DNA of 64,000 bases. Source: Arabidopsis thaliana (taxonomy: Eukaryota > Streptophyta > Magnoliopsida > Brassicales > Brassicaceae). A program made the translations under genes and the position numbers. The notes under the pieces are model-generated. The model was not told the origin of the DNA, made no database searches, and worked only from the letters and a program-made list of their open reading frames with translations. Every line of letters starts with the position of its first letter. The first letter of the stretch is position 1. Shown here in pieces: positions 46,153-58,728 of this stretch. The DNA is taken from contig NC_003075.7 of assembly GCF_000001735.4 (NCBI RefSeq), positions 4,837,001-4,901,000 of the forward strand, read 5' to 3'.

Positions 46153-47811
46153 TTAAATATTTAGCCTAGCATGCATTTAATCTTATTAATAGTCACACGG
46201 CCACACAAACATGATTCATTAATAGTCACACGACGTTACGAACATTATTCATTGATAGTCACACGACCACACAAACACCTAACCATAGCTGCTAACATGC
46301 CATGTCTAGCCAGCTACTTCTACAAACGTTCATTTAGTTAATTAACTGCTATATTTAACATCTATATACAATAAGAGCTCCAAAATAAGGTAGTGATTTA
46401 TAAACATCACGTGTACATTTGAAATTTTGAAGAGTTTAGCCATGGAATCAAAACCTCGAAAAACCTTAATTATTTACCATACCATGCCACCAAATTTCCG
46501 TAGCAATTCTCAATTTTTGTTCTCTCAATCAAAGTTTTCTCATAAGTTTTGTAGCCGATTTAACACATAAATTTGGAAACTTCCTTTAAAAAAGAAACAG
46601 TACATGTCCAGAGAATGAATTGGCGACGTCACGTTTGGCCTGGTGCATCTAGTACTCAGAATAAGTATCTTAAAAAGGGTTAGAAAGTTTGCTTTTTGTG
46701 TTAAAAAGCCAAATAAAAAGTTCAAAAGTTATATGAGACTCTAATAAAAATGCAAAATGCAGTCTCGCAAAAGATTAATCAGCTGTATTTTTTGTTTACG
46801 TTTATGATTCAATAATCTTACTTTCAAGAAAAAAATTATTTGCATCATTATTACACTTCAACTTCAGCTAAAAGGCTCTTAGGAAATTGATTGTTCCTAA
46901 ACACAAATTGTATCTCTTATGTTATTGGTTATTGTTCATACTATTACAAACTTAAATATGATGCATTATCTATTTTTTTATCAACAATATATATATTATA
47001 TGAATTCTAATGGGATCATGATACAAACATCTTAAATATATATATTTAAACAAGTGATCTTAATTAAGATTTAACCCCGTTAAATGATGTTGTAACATCT
47101 GTTAAATCACAGGTTTGAAGCGACCAGTTATTCAAAGATGAAGAATTTTAAACCAAATTTTTTTAATTGACGTATTTTTATTCAAAAAAAACCCAAGGAT
47201 TAAACGATCAAACAAAAATAGATGGTTATTATCGCAAATTGTTATTTTTGACTGTAAAAGAGGGATGCAACAGCACTAAAAAAAAAGTAGATGGACTTTT
47301 GAAAGACATTAAAGTTTGATTTAAATAGTCAACGTAAAGAAGATAAGACAACAGTCTGTATGATGTAGATTGATAATATTGTTTGTTAAATTAATGAACA
47401 CGTACGTATGATTTATTCTTATTTCGTTGGTACTTAGTCGTTTTAGCTCTCTGCTGTAGCCTAGTATGAACTTGTTGATATCTTCTAGTTTTCATAAAAC
47501 GAATGTCCTTAAATAATAAATAGCACATTGTTGGTAAGAGAATTCACTGGATTCAATTTAGTAAACTACCGTAAAAAGACATAAACGCTTGCATTAGATT
47601 GATACATGTTATGCGCATGGAACATCTCGGGTTAGGTACAAAATTCTAGTGTAATGAACAAGCCAACATGATTTTTAAAACATAAAATTGCAGTATGATA
47701 GTCTTTTAAAATGCAATATCTAGTGGATAATGTGAAAACATTGGTTAATGTTAATTATTATCAGAGCCAAATGCAGTATTGTAGTCTTTTAAATTATTAA
47801 ATAACCAAATA
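45572..47811. other. AT-rich intergenic region
   Basis: No gene recognised. Contains a TA microsatellite (about 46122-46144) and a three-copy minisatellite listed separately. Confidence 0.6.
46184..46282. repeat. three-copy 33-base minisatellite
   Basis: Copies start at about 46184, 46216 and 46249; shared core is AATAGTCACACGACCACAC, with the middle copy changed to ACGACGTTACG. Confidence 0.8.
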
Positions 47812-48110
47812 TTTTTTTTTTTTTTTTTTTTGGACAAAAACTTGTTTTCATTCACTTAAATCAAACCAAGTACAAAGTAGGATAACACAAAGATCATAAA
47901 GTTTAAAATACAAATAAAATAGACATTCCTCAATGCCAAAACATGATAGATAAGGTGAGACGACGGTGAATTCATGAGAGCTTTGAGACAAAGGCTATTA
48001 AGTATTCTGAAACATGTGAAGTCATAGCTAGTCGAATGATCTTCCACAAACCCGTTACATAGGAAGAAGATTACCAAATAGCTTACATTGGTACAAACAT
48101 AGGAACCCGT
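47812..48110 (-). mobile_element. possible LINE or SINE 3' end
   Basis: Twenty T at 47812-47831 followed by GGACAAAAACTTGTTTTCATT, which looks like the A tail and 3' untranslated end of a minus-strand retroposon. No coding domain was recognised, so the class is uncertain. Confidence 0.35.
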
Positions 48111-49946
48111 TACATATTACTTTTTTGAGTGAGTTATTTAATATTTATAACGAAATTTAAAGAAATGACTCCTTTTTTTTGTCAACGGAGAAATGTCTTT
48201 ACGGTATTATATTTTTCAAAAACTTTCATTAAAAAATAAAATTTTCCATTGAATCATTTTTAAAATTTCTTTTGCTTATAAAAAAAGTTGACTTATCTAA
48301 ATGTTAAGGATAATGTGTTCGTGAATGATGGTTTTGATCCTCTATTGTTTTGATCAATGGCGCAAGGAAAGTGTAGGAAAATACCATTAGTTTGTATTCT
48401 TATTGAAGTCTAACGAGCATTAATTCCATGCAATCAGTGCACGTTTCACTCCATCTACCAATCTACATTGATGAAACTTTAACTGCTTTTTATGATCTTG
48501 TTCTTAAGTATAAGCTTAGTAGATATTTATTTTCTCCTGATCATTCAACATCAAAAATGAAAAGTGTGTCTTATGAGAACAATTTCTTATTTTCTTGAAG
48601 AAGTGTCATGATTCGATTTGTGAGTCTCATGCATTATTCAAAAGTTATACAATTTTGCTAGAAAGAGTCATTTTGCATTTTTTTTTTTTTTACATTGATA
48701 TGATTACCTATGAGGCTATGACCCATTTCTATATCTTTATAATTGATGTTTATTTTAAGTGATTTGAAATGCTCTAACGATGAAATTGGTGATGAAAATG
48801 AGAGAATTTAACCCAATTACTGGAGATGATCCATTAAGGTATATTATCTTCCCTTGTGTTTACTTTAGACAACGAAACTATACGTGGGAAAATTTTATGT
48901 TAAAAGTTACTATAAAGGTAGTAACAAAACTTATAAGATTTCTTCCCTTTATAGTATATTTGAAAACCTGACTGACTGAGACATTTTTGTTACTATAAAG
49001 AGAAGAAAATATACTAGAAAGCTAAAACAAGACATTCCATTTCAACCAAAACTATAATCTCTACTGATTTACCTTATAACTTTTTACCATTCTTTGTCAA
49101 CTTTAATAGTCATTTTCACTTTTAAGATGGGTTACTTTCCAAAATTTGAAAATCTGACTGAGACGTTTTTGTGTGCTTTACATATACAAAAAAAACTTTA
49201 GAGCATAAGAACGACTAGAAAAAAAAAAAAAAAAACTAAAGTGAGTTCCCACAAATAACACAAAAATAGAAGAAGCAATAAAAAAAAAAGAGTTACGTTA
49301 TAGAAAAGAGTTTTCGTCAATTATTGTTTCCCTGGTGAAAGAGTAAAAAGATGAAAAATCATATTAACAATAATAGAAGATTACGATAAAAGCTTAAGAT
49401 GGGAGAGACCTCATATGCATAAAGTGTTCCCATGCCATTTCTATCTCTACATGTTAAACCTCATTGCTTTCATCAGCATCTTTCTACCAAACCGATGAAG
49501 TATGATTGATATATTGTGTGATTCAAATCTCCAAATTTTGTTTTATTGCATGATTAAAAATATCCCCGACCTTATAATATACGTCTACCTTTTGTTTATG
49601 TCCTTGCTGTCCACTATCAAAAATAAAAAGGAACATACAGATAGGATAACAAATACATCGGAAACTCAAAGGAAATGAGAGAATAAATACAAATAAATAA
49701 TACTTCCAAATTGTAAACTCTAATTTAACAAGGAAAAACATTTTCTAAAAATTATCATACGATTAAAAAATATTATAAGCATTAAATAGAAAAAAAAAGT
49801 GTACGTGTGGGTGTGGGTCAGAATAATTAAATAATTTTGTACGTGTGGGTTTTTTAGTCAAAAGAATCAACACCGTCTACTTTCACTATAGCTAATAATG
49901 TCGGGACAATGTCTCCTAATAGATCACCTCCCTTAGCTTCCTCTAC
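48111..49946. other. intergenic region upstream of ACS11
   Basis: No gene seen. A-rich runs at 49220-49235 and 49279-49290. Two short similar blocks (about 48955-49015 and 49145-49205, each GAAAA-CTGACTGAGAC then TTTTTGT) suggest a small local duplication. Confidence 0.5.
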
Positions 49947-49947
49947 A

Positions 49948-49955
49948 TTATATAT
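49948..49955 (+). promoter_or_regulatory. TATA box of ACS11
   Basis: TTATATAT within CTACATTATATATTCACC, about 160 bases before the start codon, leaving room for a roughly 130-base leader. Confidence 0.55.
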
Positions 49956-50111
49956 TCACCATTCTTCTTTCTTTGTTCCTCAACAGGGCTCACATTCTCT
50001 ATCCACCAAAACTTTTCTTCTACTTTTCTATCTATATATCTATTGTTGAGCTACAAAGTGAAAGTACTTTTACTTGCTATATTGATCACCAAGTTATAGC
50101 ATTTAAAAAAA

Positions 50112-51939
50112 ATGTTGTCAAGCAAAGTTGTTGGCGACTCTCATGGACAAGACTCATCCTACTTCCTTGGATGGCAAGAATACGAGAAGAATCCTTTCCA
50201 CGAGTCGTTTAACACTAGTGGGATTGTTCAAATGGGTCTTGCTGAAAACCAGGTTTGTATCAATGAATCTACTAACTATTTTAACTCATAGAGAACAAAA
50301 CTAGTATGTACACAATTTCCAAACTTTTGTTTATCGGTTGTTGTTTCCGTTCTTTTTGCAGCTTTCTTTTGACCTAATAGAGAAATGGCTTGAAGAGCAT
50401 CCAGAAGTCTTGGGTTTGAAGAAAAATGATGAGTCGGTGTTTAGACAATTAGCTCTGTTCCAAGATTACCATGGCTTGCCAGCTTTCAAGGATGTAAGTA
50501 ACATATTGGGAGTGTTTAAACAAAGTTTCAGTTTAGTTTAACTTTAACGGAAACAAATAATCGATAGGGTTTTGATATTTCGAATTCAAAAGATCGAAAA
50601 TTCGCGTGTGGTTATTTTTTTATTTATTATTATTATTCTTTTTGGATTCGGTTTTTCGGATATATAAAAAGAGAGTAAACATTATAGGAGTAGAGTCAAA
50701 CTATGATACTAAATATTCTATGGTTTTACACAACAGGCCATGGCGAAGTTCATGGGGAAAATCAGAGAGAACAAAGTGAAATTCGATACGAACAAGATGG
50801 TTCTTACAGCTGGATCAACCTCGGCTAACGAGACTCTAATGTTCTGTCTTGCTAATCCAGGAGATGCCTTTCTTATCCCTGCACCTTATTATCCAGGGTA
50901 CGTGTATATTTTTACACTAACGTTTCTGAATATGTTAGTGTTATTTACAAGAGAGACTAAATTTGTTTTTTGTTTTTTGTCATCATGAAGGTTTGATAGA
51001 GATCTCAAATGGAGGACAGGAGTAGAGATTGTTCCTATCCATTGCGTAAGCTCAAATGGGTACAAGATAACCGAGGATGCATTAGAAGATGCCTACGAAC
51101 GAGCTCTCAAACATAACCTAAATGTTAAAGGAGTTCTCATAACCAACCCTTCAAACCCACTTGGAACCTCTACCACCCGTGAAGAGCTTGATCTTCTTCT
51201 GACCTTCACATCAACCAAGAAAATCCATATGGTTAGCGATGAGATCTACTCGGGAACGGTTTTCGACTCTCCTGAGTTCACCAGCGTTCTAGAAGTGGCT
51301 AAGGACAAGAACATGGGTTTAGATGGTAAAATCCATGTTGTTTACAGCTTGTCCAAAGATCTAGGCCTCCCCGGATTTCGTGTTGGCTTGATTTACTCAA
51401 ACAATGAGAAAGTGGTGTCAGCCGCGACTAAAATGTCGAGTTTTGGACTCATTTCTTCCCAAACTCAACATTTGCTAGCCAATTTGCTGTCTGATGAAAG
51501 ATTCACGACCAACTATTTGGAAGAGAACAAGAAGAGGCTGAGAGAGAGAAAGGATAGGCTGGTTTCGGGTCTAAAGGAAGCGGGTATCAGTTGTTTGAAG
51601 AGTAACGCAGGTTTGTTCTGTTGGGTTGACTTAAGACACCTCTTGAAATCCAACACTTTTGAGGCCGAGCATTCTTTATGGACAAAGATTGTGTGTGAAG
51701 TTGGTCTTAACATCTCTCCAGGCTCATCGTGTCATTGCGATGAACCTGGTTGGTTTAGAGTTTGTTTCGCGAATATGTCGGACCAAACGATGGAGGTTGC
51801 TATGGACCGTGTTAAAGGTTTTGTTGACAACAATAATGGTGGTAAACAAAAGAGAACCATGTGGGATACAAGGAGAAGATCTCTTATCAACAAATGGGTC
51901 TCCAAGCTTTCCTCTGTTACTTGTGAATCAGAACGTTGA
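50112..51939 (+). CDS. ACS11: 1-aminocyclopropane-1-carboxylate synthase 11 (ACC synthase)
   Basis: Four exons, 50112-50252, 50362-50493, 50737-50897 and 50991-51939, all with GT-AG introns, encode 460 residues with no lesion. The enzyme is a cytosolic, PLP-dependent dimer that converts S-adenosylmethionine to ACC, the rate-setting step of ethylene synthesis. All ACC synthase blocks are present: [82 protein letters not shown] with the PLP lysine at residue 267, and the FRVCFANM arginine. The C-terminus ends [15 protein letters not shown]: it lacks the type-1 kinase sites and resembles the type-2 tail bound by ETO1/EOL proteins. Exon pattern and 460-residue length agree with Arabidopsis ACS11; type-2 paralogues such as ACS8 are the main alternative. 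It is the only large host gene in the window. Confidence 0.93.
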
Positions 51940-52374
51940 TGGATTTTTCTAAGAGTATCTCGTTGATTGCTTTTCATATTATCATTGTTTTAATATGGTT
52001 TTGTTTTTCACTCCAAATTTGGCGCAAGCCATTATGGAGTTTAGGTCTACAAAATAAAGGAAATAAGTACTGTTTTTTTTTTAATGGGAGGGTTTGTATT
52101 GAAGGGTCCTGTTTTTAATTTGTTTATTTGAGTAACCAAATTGTATTCTTTTATTCTTTCATATATTCATATAATACTGTAAACATTAAATAAAATTAAA
52201 TACAAGAAAAAAGCTTAATTCCAACAGCCATCTATGTTGTTAATTTGTAGGAATTTTCAATAGAACATATATTTGTTGGAATATGATTGTTGGAAATCTG
52301 TATTTGTCACGAATTTATTAGAAACGTTTCCATCGAGTAATTCTATGACCAATTTGTTGGATAGTGTAATACCC
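51940..52374 (+). other. ACS11 3' flank
   Basis: AATAAAGG at about 52055 and AATAAAAT at about 52190 are possible poly(A) signals. No other gene. Confidence 0.5.
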
Positions 52375-55090
52375 CTGACTATGATTAGTAATCTGTGGGA
52401 CGGTCGCGATCGTAGAAGTGCGACAAATAAATCGTAAACGTTTTGTTGACTTTTGAAATAAATGACAAAGTTTTTGTTGACTTGTCATTTGAGTCATGTC
52501 GTTAAGTAGGTTAACATAAAAAATTTAAGACGTTAATGTCTCGTTTATCTCCTCCGTAAAAACAAAACAACGTTGTTTATTGAAGCTCGTTTTGTCTGTT
52601 GAAACAAATTTAAACCCTAAATCCTCAAATCGATTTCATTATTTATGATTTTGAGGCCAAGGTGGGTCTGTGATTTTGAGATAATGATATCGATTTGGAG
52701 ATTTAAGGTTTATATTTGTTTCAAGAGACAAAACGACGTCGTTTTGTCTCTTCAATAAACAACGTTGTTTTGTTCTAACAGATCAAATAAACAAGACATT
52801 AACACCGTAAAAAAATTCTGTTAACCTATTTAACGATATGACTCAAATGGCAAGTCAACAAAAACTTTGTCATTTGTTTCGAAAGTCAACAAAAACTTTA
52901 CGATTTATTTGTCTTCCGTGAAATTCAAGATTAAATCGTCCCAAATTTGAAACTTAGTGATTTTTTTGACATTTCTCCCAATAATCATCAAACAAAGAAA
53001 GGTTATAGAAGGAGTTCAAGATCAGTTTAGTAGTGAGTTGAGATTTTATCGGCTATTGCTACATATGAAGAAGACTAGGATCGGCTATTATCGGCAAAGG
53101 CAGTTAAAGCTATCGAGGAATTTATTAGGACTATCAAGATTATTATCAAAAGAATTCTTATGGGCAATTTGGTTGATGGAAAGATCAAATTTTCCAAGGA
53201 AAAATAAAGGAAGTGCGGAAGGCTAGTTTTTTATTGGAAAAAACTAGTTTTATCGAGAAATAGTAAATTTAGGCCGAGACAAGCAAGCGGTGATCGAAAA
53301 GGATTAATGCGATACAACTAAGTTTAGTAGAGTATTTAAATGATTTAGTCATTTCTTTTTAGAGGAATAGTTAATGATCATTGTCCGCATACGATGGTCG
53401 GAGAGTTCTTCGGTACGGGCGTGTACCGTGAGCGAGCGGAATGAATGGTCGTTAAGGCCATGTCGTCGAGGTACTTGTGGAATAGGCAGCTGAGACATGA
53501 GCTTGGAGTGTGTGGTTTGTGTGCCACTACACGTTTAGGATAGGATCAAGTTTGGATAATGATAAGCTTAAGTATGGATATGCATAAAAGTGGATAAGAT
53601 AAGGATAAGCCTTATCCATTGCTTAGCTTGCACGCCAAGTAACTTGGGCGCCAAGTTTCCCACACTTATAAATACCCACGAGATTTCACTTGTAGTTCAT
53701 TACCATCCCACACCAAAACCTTTAGCTTAAACCGTTAGATAGCTAGTTATTCCGTCAGAGTCTGAGTCGGGTAGAAGTTGGTCGAGTCGGGAGTCGTAGT
53801 CGGGTAATAAGGTACGTAGTTCCGCCCTTAGTTTTTTCTTCTTTTTAGAATTGTTTTATTAATTTTGTTTTAGGTCCGACGCTTAGATCCATCGTTAGTA
53901 CACGTTGGAGATGGCTCGGTCGGATCAAACTTATTAGGCAGTCAAGGGTAGAATTTTAATCTCTCGACAATAAGGCGAAGGTGAGTACCGTAGCGTGTGT
54001 AGTAGCACACGACTAGGTTTTTCTTTTGGGTTAATGATTTTAGGATTGATGTTGCATGTTTATACTTAGTGTAAATTATGCATTACTTGTTGATAGTCGG
54101 ATCTACGTTTTTACGTAAGATCGGCTTGGTTGTTTGATTAGATCTTGCATTCATGCTTGATTTAGTTTAGGATGAAGTATTTGTGTGGTTAGGCTAGACT
54201 TTAGTTTAGCCATTAGGTTGCTTGATTGTTCGTTGGTGCTAGGATTTATTATCGATTGTTTGATTCCCGTAGTATATCCTTATTAGCTTGAATATTGTTT
54301 ATTCGTAATAAAAATTACGAATTAAATTGTTAGCAAGCATGTTAGGTTGTTTGATTGTTGATTGATTGATTGTTGTTTGTTAATCTTTCTTCGGCTTGAT
54401 TAACTTTTGTGTGTGAATTGCTGGCTAGAAGGTTTTACTACGAGTAGTATTAGGTTACATTAGGCTCATAGTAAGTATTGTGGTTAGTCATTTATATGAC
54501 TAAGGTGTGACGATATCGTGATTGTCCCAATAGCTCGGAATGGTTCACTACCACCCAAGACTGTCCGACGGGGTAGTAAAAGTTTTACCGTAAGGGAGTT
54601 GGTCCCTTGTAGACGGTTTGGATTGGGGAAGTGATGTGATCGTTTTAGACTTTGTGTATAGCGGTCAGAGACATTGCCTTGTGGAAAATAAGCATCGTAT
54701 AGTATAGGTCCGTAGGATGAAGAGTAGTTAGCATGCTAGTAGTAGTTTTGGTAGTTTCCGATGCATATACTCTGTAAAGAGTATTCATTGCTTAGTTGTT
54801 TGTATTGCATGATTTCTTGTCGAGTATACTCAATCGAGGTTACTCGTATTGATTGTTTGATTGGGGATTGGGATTGAGATTTTTGTTATTTGTTAGAAAC
54901 CCGGACTCATTGGGTAATCTAAGGATTCTACTTTGTCTTACAAGTAACCTTAGTTTGGGAGACCTAAAGGGAAGAACGGACGTTGGGGAACTGGGGTAGA
55001 ATTGTTGTCTTTGTAAAATTTGGATTTGTAAATTGATTCGATTTGAGCATTAGATCATGTACATGGGTGATTTATTTTGGGTATCACTAG
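52375..55090 (+). mobile_element. Tekay-like LTR fragment
   Basis: Starts TGTAATACCCCTGAC like the element at 28632 and contains a promoter-like block with ACTTATAAATACCCACG (TATA at 53667-53674), followed by a transcribed-leader-like region to about 55000. GGGTATCA at 55079-55086 is a possible end, but no target duplication matches GATAG (52370-52374), so the limits are uncertain. No coding sequence was found. Confidence 0.5.
52421..52914. mobile_element. fold-back element inserted in the Tekay-like LTR
   Basis: About 490 bases whose two arms are inverted copies. The left arm begins CGACAAATAAATCGTAAACG; the right arm ends ACTTTACGATTTATTTGTC. Arms of about 100 bases share GTCAACAAAAACTTTGTCA and the GTTAACCTA block. 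The centre contains further inverted pairs (AACAACGTTGTTTATTGAAG and its complement) and a perfect 30-base palindrome at 52723-52752. No ORF is present. A target duplication could not be identified. Confidence 0.75.
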
Positions 55091-55326
55091 CCCAGAAAAT
55101 ATATTTTAATTGATCAAACTATGAATTTGGGCCTGATTTGTATCAGTGGATTGATACCTCTGATACCCCGTATCAGGTGACATGGCACCATACGGTTGGT
55201 CAGTATTTTCATTCAAATTAGAAGAAAAAAAATATTTCTTTAGTAATCTTATGTTTTAATATATTAATTATTGATTTTGCAAATTTTTTTTTTTATATAC
55301 TTAACTGGTCTAACCAATGTAAACAT

Positions 55327-57087
55327 TGATAATGGGTTTTTAATCAATTAAACCTAAAGCACTATCATGTCGTTGTAGTACTGAAGGTTGTCAATCCAAA
55401 TGGGTGTGATGCTAACAATCAAGATGTGATCAGAAGTCACTAAGTCAAGCCAAGCAAGAACAGGTTTTGGTGTGTTCTAGCAGTCCTAAGTGAACATGCA
55501 GAAAACAGAAAATTAAACAGAAACAGTAAAACACTCGACCAACACAGCTCTTTGCAGAGCACTGGGTGAGGTCGAGTGAAAGGTCGAGTAACAGACAGAA
55601 AATAAAACACAGATACTCGACTGCACAGTCTGTTGCCAGACAACAGGGTGGTCGAGTAACCAGAAAGAATTGCAAAAATTAAGTGACAGATAACAAGATG
55701 CAATAAACAACAGTAGAGCAAACAAAGAATTCAATTAGATAAAGAATTCCCGAGGATGGGGTAATTGAGTAGTTTCGTTTCCTCAGTTTACAGGTGATTG
55801 ACATGCTCAATAAATTAACCCTAGACAACAAGTTCATTAACCAAATCTAAGTGCCACCGCAACCGAGACTATCAAGTTAACCTAGTCCCAGACTCAATCA
55901 CCATTGACGAGAGCTAACCTAACAGGCATTACGAATCAACAAGTTAAAGCCAAAACGCTCCCTGCAACGAATCAACAAGTTAAAGCCAATACCTTGGTGC
56001 AGGGTCACGAATCTCTGGAATTAGTGGTTCGGACATTTCATCGAACACCTTTTGGGCGCGAAAATGTATGGGCTCAAATTCCAGTTGATCAGAAAGCAAT
56101 AGGCATTAAGAACAACTAATCCAGAAGGGATCTATCAATCAATACTCAATCACCTAGCATACTGAGAATTCTACACTACTCTAACCCATACTCAGAAACC
56201 TATTCACTACTCAAACATCATAAAAGAAAGCATAAACGTTGAACAAGTTGAAAACATGATAACAACAGTGTAACAGCAGGATGATAATAGAATGAACAAC
56301 AGTAAACAAAATCAAGAACAAAAGCTGAATACTTAATTGATAAAGAGAAATCCGGATTACAAAAGGTCTAGAACACAAGGTCTGCGAAATAAAACTAGTT
56401 AAAAACTTTGCTGCGAAAATGTGAAGTACATGCTACTTATAGCCAAATATTCCGAAACCCTAATACTTAAAACGACGAAGTATTGGGACGGATTAAGAAC
56501 TGTACTCGGCCCATGTGGTCGAGTGGGAGGTCGAGTGAATAGCTGGAGTCTTCTTTTCTTCCTTGTGCTCGAGTGTCTGGTTGAGTGCGGAATGAAGAAG
56601 GCTCTGAAGCTTGTCATCGAGTACGCAGTCGAGTGGTGGTGATGGTGATACTCGACTTCTAGGTAGAGTGATGAGGTCGAGTAGTGGTCTGGCAATGAAG
56701 GTGAAGACACTCGGCCTCGAGGTCGAGTGATGTGATCGAGTGATGGTCATGTGATGGGATGAAGACACTCGACCTCGGGGTCGAGTGATGTGGTGAAGTA
56801 GTGATGTCCTCTACTCGACCAGGGGGTCGAGTGATCTTTTGAGATCTTGAAGCTCCTACTCGACCTCGTGGTCGAGTGGTTTGACATGATCATGCCCGCA
56901 TCTTCCAGATAGCTCGTCAACAGCTCCAAATCACCTGAAATCAACGCAAATATGCAACATGCATGCAAATCTATCCTAAACATGTAAAGTGATGACAAAT
57001 GATGAGAAATGGTATAAAACAGTGATGATATGATGCTAAAGTGATGACAAATGGATGCTCAAAACATGCAAAATACACACTTATCAA
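55327..57087 (-). repeat. 3' LTR of the minus-strand Athila-like element
   Basis: On the minus strand it starts TGATAAGTGTGTATTTTGC just after the polypurine tract and, by the six-base inverted ends TGATAA/TTATCA, ends at 55327. This makes it 1761 bases. The left end is inferred from the inverted ends alone, since the other LTR is outside the window. Many ACTCGACC/GGTCGAGT motifs lie at 55533-55660 and 56510-56880. Confidence 0.75.
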
Positions 57088-57097
57088 CTCCCCCAAA
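57088..57097 (-). promoter_or_regulatory. polypurine tract
   Basis: Plus strand ACTCCCCCAA, i.e. TTGGGGGAGT on the minus strand, next to the LTR start at 57087. Confidence 0.8.
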
Positions 57098-58728
57098 CTT
57101 AGTCTTTGCTTGCCCTCTAGCAAACAATCAAGAACAAGCTGGAGGTGAGGTTTGAAAGCGGGGACTCAGAGCCAAAGCACTAGATAAACCAGATGAAATC
57201 AATGTCCAAGTTGAAAGTTCTAAGCTGCAAGATCGAATTCTACTTAAAAACGTTAGCCATGCCTCATTATCAATCAATCCAACTCATATGCTCGACCTAC
57301 ACATGTTTTCAAATCTACCAATCCGTTTAACATTCATTAGTTCTGGAACGTGAATCAAGCAATGCATCATCAATAAACTCATTTGGCTAAGGTAAAAGGT
57401 CAAGAGACAAAGATGGTCCCTTATAGAATAGGCTTCAATAATAGGGGATCTCTCAAGAAAAATGATTAAGCTTTAGTAGAATGCTAAAGGTAAGTCCCAA
57501 GCTATGCATACAGAGATAAGATCCCATCTACCCAGAGTATATCAAATGAAGCTCTAATGGTAATCCCATCTCCAATCCCAATATAAGAACTTAACTCTAC
57601 CCTTTGCATTCATGAATCTTTTAAACCCTTGTTCTAATCATTCTTTTCTTTTCTCTTAACTCTAGGAGAAGCTTTCTCAACACTTTGATACATCTAGCGG
57701 ATTTGGATTTCTTTAACAACTAAGGTTCCTGTTTTTAACATTTTAAAACCAAGGGCTTTTGCCCATCTTCAATAGCTAACAAGAACTCTTTCTTTTCTTT
57801 ATAAATCCCAAAACCTTTACTAGACTTTTTCCGCTTCTTTAGCTTACTCCACCTAGAGTCCTTTACCTTTTCTCATCAATGAATCAACCCCTTTTTTCTT
57901 TTAAACACATCCCAACCCAAAGTATAAGCGCCCACCTAGTCCTATCTAGTCCGAAAAATGCGAACTAGAACTACATGAGACACTATCTCTGTCGTTACGA
58001 ACCTACCACTTTCTACCAAGCTTAATCGGAATAAGACCTCACAAACACTCACAAGTGATATAGGGATTGAAAGAAAGTCTAGGTTTGGGTTTGGGTTAAC
58101 TGCTCTAATAAGGAGAGTCAGCTACTTGGATTAACAAGAGTGATCAAAATGAATAAGAAAATCCAAGTATTTTAGGGTATCCATGAGTTCAAATTTGATG
58201 CAGACATGATAATTAAAGATCAGATTCATGTTCAAATTGATAGGGAATGGTATCAGATCATGATAGTGTGGTCGAATAGAGCAATCCAGGCATGGTTCAG
58301 TTTTATTTCAAATTCATTGACTACGCAACAGACAACTAGCAACGAGGGCACTGAGTTTATCCGGTGAATCAAAATGCTTACAAGGCTATCTCATCATCAT
58401 CCCCTATGCATATGCAACAATCCTAAATGAAACACTCAAGACTCGATCCTAAATGTAATGCAACTACATGAACACTCTTTTTTTGTGAAATCAGTTTCTG
58501 AAATTTTTCATTTTTTTTTTGTTTTTCTATGCCTTAGATGAATGCAGACTCAAAAATATATACAATGCAATACACACTTCCTGAGCCCTCCCCCAAACTT
58601 AAATTACACAATCCACTGTGCGAATAAACTTGGAAGAGAGTACTCAGGACAAATCCAATCACAAAAACAAAATGAAGAAACAAATCACAACGGATGATAT
58701 AATACAATGGTGAAGTGAGGCGCTTACC
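57098..58728 (-). other. non-coding 3' internal region of the element
   Basis: No ORF of note. Reads on the minus strand from the env-like stop to the polypurine tract; GCTTGCCCTCTAGCAAAC at about 57108 is the conserved GAGGGCAAGC block also seen before the other element's polypurine tract (21509). Confidence 0.6.

Noticed and set aside
46184..46282. CRISPR-like array
   Set aside because: Only three imperfect units without spacers, in a plant genome; it is a minisatellite.
52375..55090. Complete solo LTR with defined ends
   Set aside because: The left end is clear but no matching GATAG duplication was found to the right, so only a fragment is claimed.
56399..56998. Minus-strand serine/threonine/histidine-rich ORFs
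   Set aside because: They lie in the LTR and their repeats (STRP, HSTT) come from the GTCGAGT motif array.
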